9,115 nt of DNA from a bacterium (lineage in GTDB: Bacteria > Auribacterota > Auribacteria > Auribacterales > Auribacteraceae), in the NCBI GenBank assembly GCA_021161885.1, contig JAGGZS010000141.1:1-9115 (forward strand), in the 5' to 3' direction. Within the stretch, counting starts at the first letter, position 1; every line of letters begins with the position of its first letter. Below the pieces are notes generated by a model, which was not told the origin of the DNA, made no database searches, and saw only the letters and a list, made by a program, of their open reading frames with translations. Positions 1 through 6,684 of this stretch are shown here, one piece after another. A program made the position numbers and the translations under genes.

Positions 1-3000
1 ATCTGGATGATGAGTCAGAAAAACAAGATAACCCGGAAAATCGCTCAATGCACCTTCCGCTGAATTTATTTGAACATTAACATGAAATTGAGTTATATCA
101 CTGCCGCGCCCAACAATAATTGGAACAGAGTTGTTAATTATGTCATCCCAAACGGTTACTACGTTAGCGTCTGCGTCAAGCCCTTCAATAGTAATTGATT
201 CGATAACAGCTTGATCGGTGTACTGTTGTCCCCATAATTGGTTAGCGCCCGCCATAAAAGCACCTATTTCAGCGCCAAGGGGTATAGCTTCGGGCAGTAA
301 CGTGAACCTGTCTCGCGCTATGGTTTGGATTACACTCTGCACCATATTGTCTACGTTAGCCGCGCCGGTAAACCCTCGAAGCATACCTTCAAGGCGCGAT
401 ACAACAGTACCCCTTAAAATTTCCGCTGAAGACGGGCGTTCCTCGCCTGCCTGCACAACATAAGGTTGTCTGCCTGATATTAACATTTCATATATATTAG
501 ATGTTATCATTAACGGTTTATCTATATCCGTAAGCAGGGCGTCTTCTATTCTCGCGGATATATCTCTGCCTTGTCCTGTCTGCATGACATTGAGTATATC
601 CTCACCGGAATCATGGTTAATAACAAAACCTTGAAAAAACCTTCCGTACTGGGGATTAGCCCTCAATACTTGAGCGGTTCTTTGAAGTATCCCGCCCATT
701 TTATCTTCACGCATACCGAAAGTAGCGTCAGCATCTGACAGCAAAGATGTCTCAACCATTATCTGAAAAGGTCTTGACGGATTAAATTGTTCTATCGCCA
801 TTAAAATGTCATTGACCGATGTTTGGTTGACAACTAATACATCAACGGTTTGCTCAACTGGTGAATAACCGCCGGTAGACTGCAGCTCTTGCGGCACAAA
901 TGAAAGCACCGGACGCTGATAATCGGAAAAAGTACGGATAATGGAATAAAGCGTTTGCATTGACCGAGAATATTCAGCAACAAAAATTTGCTTCTCCTGT
1001 TCTGCCATTGAAGCCCACCCCGGAAGTTTCTGCGACTCTACGTTCAGTACAAACCCATCGAAATCTACGGCGGCATTGCCTAATGTATTAAGGTATGATG
1101 CGGCGATAGACATTCCTGCCGGAGTCGACCAGTTCGGATCGCCCTGCATAGCGTATACTTTAATTCCTTCACGATGAGCCAGTTCAATTAAAGTGGAATA
1201 ATATACACGGGGATTATAACCGTGAATTTCATATCCGTTCACAAGAGCTTTGGTATCTACGAACAAACTGGTATGTCCTGTTTTGCGCAGCCCCGCCATA
1301 AACTGCGGCAGTATTTCAGGCCTGATATTCGGAGTCCAAGGGTTTTGGTAAACAGAGGCAAGCAGAAGCTGCTCGGTTATACGCAAAGTCCTTATTGAAT
1401 TAATTTCAAATACGAATCGCGAATTAGCAGGCGCATAAAAATCTTCACCTAAAATAAAATCAGAAGATACGGTTATATTATTCGCCGGATTAATTACTAT
1501 AAGGTTTTCTAAAGATTGATCGGCATAAGCAGTGAAACTTGTGCCCGCCGGAAAATCCTGAAATTCAGGGAACTCTGATATATCAAATATCTGCGCGTCA
1601 GCGTTCATATCATAAAATATTCTGCGTATAGCCGCGGGGTAATCGCCGTACAGGTCGGCTTCCTGAGCAGATAATGTGGGGACAACAACTATAGTGTCAT
1701 CCTCAATCCTTATATTAAACCGGTCTCCGCCTTGATTAGCGGTTACTCCTTCTAAGCGTGAAAAATTTATTCTCGGACCTGTTTCTATAATAAACTGCCC
1801 GTCAACGTAAGTTGCCCTGTAAGGTGTACCGGGCGATAAAGTTTGAAACTGCTCCATTCCTAATGCGTTTAACCACCATTGAGGAGGGGTGAGAAATTTA
1901 CCGTGCCAGTCTTCAACTAATTCAACGCAATAGTCGGGCTGTTGACCAAATCGGTCTTGCAGAAATTGAATTAAATTTGTAACGTCTTTTTGTATTTGTG
2001 CTTCAAGTGTAGGAAATTTCCTTACTTCATTGGGTTCAATACCTACTCTTTTATTGGGATAAATAATATGTGTTTGCGCATCTCCCGCGGCATCAAAAAC
2101 ATATGTATTATTAGGTGATATACGTATAACTTCCTGCCCAGTATTAACCTGAGGCTGATCAAAAACAACTCCGCCATCGGTCTGTTCGTCCCCCGGCTGA
2201 ATATTAACAAAAGACTGTTCCGGCACACCTATGAATGTCCACATAAGTTCAGGGTTATCCCAAATTCCCATCACTGTCCTGAACGACTCTGACGCTATCA
2301 GCGATTCCATAGTAGTCTGCACACCGTGCAAAGAACGGCTTGCGTAAGGAATACCGCCATCCTCGGTTTGTTGGTGATAAAACCTATGGACATTATTCAT
2401 AAGAAAAACCATCCTGTTTATGAGCGCTTGCCGAGTTTGCGTGTCAGGAGTTACAGCCGCTGTCTGATATAAAAGATGTATATACCCTAGAGTCGCTTCT
2501 ATCTGCACTGACATAACCTCTGGGTCGTCCCAATTCATTCTTTCAATAAACTCATCTTCAAAAAAACCGTCAAAAAATTTTGTTCCTACTATGGCGTTAG
2601 AAGGCGTTTCAGAACGGGAAGTTATGAATTCATCTGTCAATTCAACAGATTGAGCAGCTCCTGTTGTGCCGTTATGCTCAACGATAAAATTGCGGTCAAC
2701 ATAATTAATAAGTTTACGGACTATTTCCAGCCTGCGTTCAAGAGAAAGATGGTCCATACTCAAAACCATACTTCCCGCCCATGTCAAATCATCTATAGCT
2801 ACGCCGGTTCCAGCTTCACCTTGAGCATTAATATTCGGCACAAAATAAGCGGTTTGAGCGTCTTCTACCAGCATTTTATCTAAAATTTGCCTGTCCATAA
2901 GTTCTCGCCGCTGACGATATGTCTCATCACCGGTTACCTGATAGGCAAGATTCAGCAAATCGTGAATATCGGCTAAATGTTCGGTTATTATTTCCTCGTA

Positions 3001-6000
3001 TTGAATATGTTGAGACCCCATTACGCCGTAACCGTCGGTTTGCGCGCTGTGAACACCTGCTCTGAAAAGACCGTATCGCGGGTCAGTATTATTCATAACC
3101 TGTTGGGATAAAACAAAATCCATAGCTGTTTGTAGTATTTGCGTATTTGCCCCTTCAATGACAGCAGTATCTCCGGTTACAAGCGCATAGGCGTAAATCG
3201 CTTTTAAAGTCCAAGCAGTATTCCCTAAGGGGGCTCTGGGATCAATATAATTATCCTGAGAAGTATTATAATTAAAATGGACAACACCGTTAAACCCTGA
3301 TGACTGCTCAATTTGTATAAGCCTTAGAAGAGCTTCCACTTTTCTGTTAGCCGAAGCGTTATCGTTATTACTTAAATCAGCAAAAATACTAACTGCCACA
3401 TCATAAGGAGCAACCCTTGCATATTGGGCAAGATATTGGTAATCAGGATGTTCTGTGTTAGGCTGATAACTGCGCGCAAGCCCTCGGTAATCGCCTTGCC
3501 TTACAATTAACCCGGCACTGAATTCGGATAAAGAGTCCAATGTCCTTTGATAGTCAAGATTGTTGAGCATTAAAGATGTTAGTTCAAGCAACTGAGCAGG
3601 CAGGGGATGTGCCAGCCTACGAGTATCCAATTGCTGATCTACGATTGCGGACGGCAAATCCTGTCCGTCGATCGGAATCCGGCTTGGCGGGACAGCGGAT
3701 ACTTCAAATACGTTAATCTGAAGGTTTTCTATAGTTGAATCAAGAAGCGCTATCCTTCTTTGCAAATCCTCTGTTCTCGTAGTATCAGGATTCGCTTCGT
3801 TTTCAAGTGCCGCCAGTTCCGTTTGGAGCGAAGACCTGAGGTTCTGTAACAAATCGATGGTTTCCCGCGTAAATTCCTGAGCCGCCTGCTGATCGACATC
3901 TAAGTCTCCGGAGGTGCCTATAAAATCGAGGATATCATAAGGGGCTGACAGGTCTTCATCGGTTATAGCCGGACGATCAAAAATAGCCGGAGTCTGTGTA
4001 TACGGATCGCGGAACTGAGGATTATGGATAGGGCTGCTTACACAACCTGCAAAATTTAAAACAACAATGGGTATAAGCATGGAAACAGCTAATATTCTGT
4101 TTTTATTCCATCTTCTGCGTCTTGGATTAAATTTTGACTGAGGAATGTCCCAAAGTTTTCCGTCTTCTATTAAAGTTTTATTTCGTTTCTCTACTATTTT
4201 AGATAGAGCTTTCATAGCCTGCTCGACATTTTGCGCGCCAAGCAACTGGACTAATTTTTCATCAGGAACTATAGGTATAATGTTAACGCCTTCATCAGTC
4301 GGATTAACTATGGCGATCACGTATTTATCTTTGGCAAGAAAAAATATTTTTTCGGCAGGTTTCAAGTAACCTATCCATTTTTCAAGTTCAGACGGGGTTT
4401 TTAAAGAAAGAATATTTCCTGTTTCATCGCGAATAACCTCATATCCTTTAATTTCGCTGTCCTCAAAAGGTATAGGCAGATAATATTCTTTATTATCTGA
4501 TGAATTCCAAACTCTAACGGGACGCCCGCCATCAAAATAGGTTACTATTCTCGCCCCGTTTATATCAAAAAGGGGACGCCCTGATTTATCGTATTTTACG
4601 TCTATATAGGATACTGCTTTGCCGGTATAATTGTCAGTAGCATCGGTTATAAATTCTTGAGTATGTTCGATAAATTCATTTGCTTTGTCAGGATCAAGCT
4701 GAAACTCATCTAAAAAATCGGCTATATTAAGTGAACGTGTGTTGTTTTGGAAATCGGTTATTTGTTTTGCCAGCTGAATAGCGGCTAACCCAAAAGTTTT
4801 CTCTTTGCCGGCTAAAAATTTTATCCGTTTAAATATATGCGGATAAATGTATACGGTGTTATAAGGAACAGTAGACTGCTCCATATCCACATCCGGCCAA
4901 TACCCGACAACAATATTCATATTCGCCTTTATTTCCGAAGCCAATTCGCTGTTCACCTTTTCTATTTCAAAAAACGCGGTTTTAACGAGTTTAGCCGTCA
5001 ACGCATCTTTGCGGGTATCTTTAAGTTTTGAATAACGGGCGGATCTCCTGCCGGACAAAAGCAAGGCAGGCGGCAGAGGATTTTTATTGCGGTTTGTTCG
5101 TTCTATATTTCTTATATCCGCGGCAATAGCTTTTATCAGATCCGCTTTGAACCTCGGTGAAAAATGTTTAAGATTGGCAATCATAAACTGAGCTTGCATA
5201 AGCAATTGTTTCGGTTGAATTTTCTTTTTTGCCCTTAATAATCGCGCGGACTCATTAACAAGAGTAAGGACGGATTTAAATACAGTTTGTTCCCGTTTTA
5301 TTGTTTTAGCGTAAAGAGTGGGGTTCAAAGATACGGGAATTTCCATACCGAAATCTTCTTCGGATAAAGATATGTTCTGTGTGGAGAAGCCGTCATTCAA
5401 ATACATATCCGACCTAAAAGGGCTCAAAGCATCTTCAGAAAACCTAAGAAGCCTCATATCTTCAGGCAATCCAGCGGCTATAAGGCTCAATGCTTTTCTG
5501 CTTAAAGCCTCATTTCTTGCGGTGTTTGCCGATTTTAACATATCCGACAAAGTTTCCATATTTTTCGGCAAGGTTACGTCAAAAAGCGCAACATTTACAT
5601 ATAACTTTTCGTTATAAAGAGTTACACCTTCCGTATAAAAAGAGTGCCTTAATTCAGGGTCTGCTATTTCGTCTTCAAAAACATCGGTTTTAAGGTATAT
5701 GTTTACGTCTGTTACACCTGATACAGGTTTGATATCGCCTTCCAAATAATTACCTAAACTTAAAAGCAGAGGCAGATAAAAAGCTGATTCTGCCTGATTA
5801 AGTGTATTTTCGATAATTTTGTCTAAAGCAAAAAAAAGTTCTGATTCATCGTAACTAACTGTTCCGGTTACTATTTTGTTTAACTGTTTAATGTCGTATT
5901 CAAGGTTGTATGCAACTGCTTTATCCGTGAATAAAGCTAATTCATCAGCTTGCTGCTGGATTGACGTGATTAAAGCCAACGTCTGTTTTATATCACCTGA

Positions 6001-6558
6001 TTTAAAAAAATCTTTAGCAAGAAAAAATTTTTCAATAATTTTTCTTCTTTGTACTGTTTTTGCGTCTGCAATTTTTGCGGTATCCAATTTTTCAGCCATA
6101 AACAACATAAAGTTTAGAGCGTTTTGGGTATTAACGGTTATGTAATCGGTATCGGTAACGATAGAAAAATTTCCCGAATAGGCGGCATTGAATTCATCAA
6201 TTAGCGATCTTGTTTCGAAAATAAGTTCTGATTTTTCATCAGCAGGAGATAAAGGATAATTTTTCAGCCGGATTTTTCGCTGAATAGATTCGCTTACTGT
6301 TTCATAACCTGCTTGTTGACCTGTCGAAGGTTTATTCATAACATGAACGACAAGTTTCTTTGTATCAGTTGATCTAAAAACGTTTAACTGAGCATTTTCA
6401 CTTAAAGCAATGCTTACGCCTTCAGATAAAACAGATTTTGAATTTCGCGAGGCTAATACATCGACAAGCCGGTTTACTGTTTCAAGAGAAAGCGTCGGTT
6501 CGGCAATTAAAGTCCCTATGTTCGGTTCATTGAAAAACGACCTAACCTTATCTGGCAT
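1..6558 (-). CDS. Giant multidomain surface protein (helical region, internal lipobox, alpha/alpha toroid, TIM-barrel glycosidase-like); 3' end outside the window
   Basis: Checked codon by codon, this frame has no stop from 6714 to the left edge, giving at least 2186 residues from the ATG at 6558; the C-terminus is missing. Residues 1-810 are largely helical and unrecognised. Residues 813-839 form RRRR plus a hydrophobic stretch ending LNFAGC. Residues 885-948 are polar and helical. About 1010-1440 looks like an alpha/alpha-toroid glycosidase fold (GNTAWTLKAIYAYAL near 1116, DGGIPYAS 1400-1407). About 1445-1735 is mixed and beta-rich. About 1738-1990 looks like a TIM barrel with FDGFVLNVE (1833-1841). 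The start is uncertain. No Shine-Dalgarno precedes 6558, the frame is open back to 6714, and the only upstream alternatives are TTG at 6612 and 6660. The segment before 6558 (SFKISSSKLGQL then RVYLVKALF) repeats and then continues the end of the upstream protein, so this is probably its 3' portion, displaced in frame by a 79-bp insertion. A role in surface carbohydrate processing is inferred. Confidence 0.85.
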   Translation of the reverse strand, partial: MPDKVRSFFNEPNIGTLIAEPTLSLETVNRLVDVLASRNSKSVLSEGVSIALSENAQLNVFRSTDTKKLVVHVMNKPSTGQQAGYETVSESIQRKIRLKNYPLSPADEKSELIFETRSLIDEFNAAYSGNFSIVTDTDYITVNTQNALNFMLFMAEKLDTAKIADAKTVQRRKIIEKFFLAKDFFKSGDIKQTLALITSIQQQADELALFTDKAVAYNLEYDIKQLNKIVTGTVSYDESELFFALDKIIENTLNQAESAFYLPLLLSLGNYLEGDIKPVSGVTDVNIYLKTDVFEDEIADPELRHSFYTEGVTLYNEKLYVNVALFDVTLPKNMETLSDMLKSANTARNEALSRKALSLIAAGLPEDMRLLRFSEDALSPFRSDMYLNDGFSTQNISLSEEDFGMEIPVSLNPTLYAKTIKREQTVFKSVLTLVNESARLLRAKKKIQPKQLLMQAQFMIANLKHFSPRFKADLIKAIAADIRNIERTNRNKNPLPPALLLSGRRSARYSKLKDTRKDALTAKLVKTAFFEIEKVNSELASEIKANMNIVVGYWPDVDMEQSTVPYNTVYIYPHIFKRIKFLAGKEKTFGLAAIQLAKQITDFQNNTRSLNIADFLDEFQLDPDKANEFIEHTQEFITDATDNYTGKAVSYIDVKYDKSGRPLFDINGARIVTYFDGGRPVRVWNSSDNKEYYLPIPFEDSEIKGYEVIRDETGNILSLKTPSELEKWIGYLKPAEKIFFLAKDKYVIAIVNPTDEGVNIIPIVPDEKLVQLLGAQNVEQAMKALSKIVEKRNKTLIEDGKLWDIPQSKFNPRRRRWNKNRILAVSMLIPIVVLNFAGCVSSPIHNPQFRDPYTQTPAIFDRPAITDEDLSAPYDILDFIGTSGDLDVDQQAAQEFTRETIDLLQNLRSSLQTELAALENEANPDTTRTEDLQRRIALLDSTIENLQINVFEVSAVPPSRIPIDGQDLPSAIVDQQLDTRRLAHPLPAQLLELTSLMLNNLDYQRTLDSLSEFSAGLIVRQGDYRGLARSYQPNTEHPDYQYLAQYARVAPYDVAVSIFADLSNNDNASANRKVEALLRLIQIEQSSGFNGVVHFNYNTSQDNYIDPRAPLGNTAWTLKAIYAYALVTGDTAVIEGANTQILQTAMDFVLSQQVMNNTDPRYGLFRAGVHSAQTDGYGVMGSQHIQYEEIITEHLADIHDLLNLAYQVTGDETYRQRRELMDRQILDKMLVEDAQTAYFVPNINAQGEAGTGVAIDDLTWAGSMVLSMDHLSLERRLEIVRKLINYVDRNFIVEHNGTTGAAQSVELTDEFITSRSETPSNAIVGTKFFDGFFEDEFIERMNWDDPEVMSVQIEATLGYIHLLYQTAAVTPDTQTRQALINRMVFLMNNVHRFYHQQTEDGGIPYASRSLHGVQTTMESLIASESFRTVMGIWDNPELMWTFIGVPEQSFVNIQPGDEQTDGGVVFDQPQVNTGQEVIRISPNNTYVFDAAGDAQTHIIYPNKRVGIEPNEVRKFPTLEAQIQKDVTNLIQFLQDRFGQQPDYCVELVEDWHGKFLTPPQWWLNALGMEQFQTLSPGTPYRATYVDGQFIIETGPRINFSRLEGVTANQGGDRFNIRIEDDTIVVVPTLSAQEADLYGDYPAAIRRIFYDMNADAQIFDISEFPEFQDFPAGTSFTAYADQSLENLIVINPANNITVSSDFILGEDFYAPANSRFVFEINSIRTLRITEQLLLASVYQNPWTPNIRPEILPQFMAGLRKTGHTSLFVDTKALVNGYEIHGYNPRVYYSTLIELAHREGIKVYAMQGDPNWSTPAGMSIAASYLNTLGNAAVDFDGFVLNVESQKLPGWASMAEQEKQIFVAEYSRSMQTLYSIIRTFSDYQRPVLSFVPQELQSTGGYSPVEQTVDVLVVNQTSVNDILMAIEQFNPSRPFQIMVETSLLSDADATFGMREDKMGGILQRTAQVLRANPQYGRFFQGFVINHDSGEDILNVMQTGQGRDISARIEDALLTDIDKPLMITSNIYEMLISGRQPYVVQAGEERPSSAEILRGTVVSRLEGMLRGFTGAANVDNMVQSVIQTIARDRFTLLPEAIPLGAEIGAFMAGANQLWGQQYTDQAVIESITIEGLDADANVVTVWDDIINNSVPIIVGRGSDITQFHVNVQINSAEGALSDFPGYLVFLTHHPD
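590..1350 (-). other. TIM-barrel glycoside-hydrolase-like domain with FDGFVLNVE motif
   Basis: Residues about 1738-1990 show successive strand-like segments followed by helices: TSLFVDTKALV, GIKVYAMQGDPNW, FDGFVLNVES, RPVLSFVPQEL, VDVLVVNQTS, FQIMVETS and FQGFVINHDS. The order suits a beta/alpha barrel. FDGFVLNVE (1833-1841) sits where GH18- and GH85-type enzymes carry the acid residue. Asn1839-x-Glu1841 resembles the Asn-x-Glu pair of GH85 endo-beta-N-acetylglucosaminidases, where Asn orients the substrate acetamido group and Glu is the acid/base. Glu1936 in MVETS is another candidate. Family membership is inference from one motif and the overall layout. Confidence 0.45.
2239..3531 (-). other. 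Alpha/alpha-toroid (six-hairpin glycosidase-like) domain
   Basis: Residues about 1010-1440 alternate amphipathic helices with short glycine- and aromatic-rich loops. Landmarks are ARVAPYDVAVSIFADL, GNTAWTLKAIYAYALVTGD (Trp1116), YEEIITEHLADIHDLLNLAYQVTGD, DDLTWAGSMVLSM (Trp1260), SVQIEATLGYIHLLY and TEDGGIPYAS (Glu1399, Asp1400). Repeated paired helices ending in loops with acidic and aromatic residues are typical of (alpha/alpha)6 carbohydrate-active enzymes. I cannot assign a GH or PL family, and no pair of catalytic acids is established. The domain could also be a non-catalytic binding toroid. Confidence 0.5.
3715..3906 (-). other. Polar helical, probably coiled-coil linker in the large protein
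   Basis: Residues 885-948 are rich in Gln, Glu, Leu, Arg and Asp, with leucines at roughly heptad spacing (TIDLLQNLRSSLQTELAALE, then LQRRIALLDSTIENLQ). This looks like a coiled-coil or helical stalk between the lipobox-like segment and the toroid domain. Such spacers often hold catalytic domains away from the membrane in surface lipoproteins. The role is inferred from composition only. Confidence 0.45.
4042..4122 (-). other. Internal lipoprotein-signal-like segment (RRRR, hydrophobic core, LNFAGC)
   Basis: Residues 813-839 of the large frame read RRRRWNKNR, then a hydrophobic run (ILAVSMLIPIVVL), then NFAGC-VSSP. Order and lengths match a type II signal peptide: basic n-region, hydrophobic core, and a lipobox-like FAGC with Phe where Leu, Val or Ile is usual. 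The serines and proline after the Cys fit a lipoprotein tether. It lies deep inside an open frame. The only nearby ATG (4080) falls within the hydrophobic core and has no Shine-Dalgarno. It may be an internal membrane anchor, a processing point in a polyprotein, or a relic of gene fusion. Confidence 0.6.
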
Positions 6559-6646
6559 ATCATCAATATTTATAATTCCTATTTCACCTTCCGCGCCGGT
6601 AGGCTGAACCAAAATATTGCTAAAAAGGGCTTTAACCAGATAAACC

Positions 6647-6684
6647 CTTAATTGCCCCAATTTACTTGAACTTATTTTAAAACT
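6647..6684. repeat. 38-bp direct repeat, copy near the large frame
   Basis: This block is identical over 38 bp to 6726-6763, 79 bp away. On the minus strand it encodes SFKISSSKLGQL in the large frame. The stop codon of the upstream protein (6677-6679) lies inside it, read in a different frame. Because 79 is not a multiple of three, the duplication shifts the reading frame. Confidence 0.95.

Noticed and set aside
218..463. Plus-strand open frame of 81 codons
   Set aside because: It lies antisense within the uninterrupted large minus-strand frame, has no ribosome binding site and shows no recognisable domain. The other plus-strand frames (2650-2883, 4145-4369, 4837-5031, 5318-5617, 5490-5693, 5876-6145, 6410-6607) fail for the same reasons.
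2043..2228. Minus-strand open frame of 61 codons
   Set aside because: It is in a different frame inside the large protein's toroid and beta-rich region, where the main frame encodes coherent protein.
4042..4080. Separate lipoprotein gene starting at ATG 4080
   Set aside because: The ATG lies inside the hydrophobic core, downstream of the basic run, and has no ribosome binding site. The frame continues unbroken upstream for more than 800 codons.
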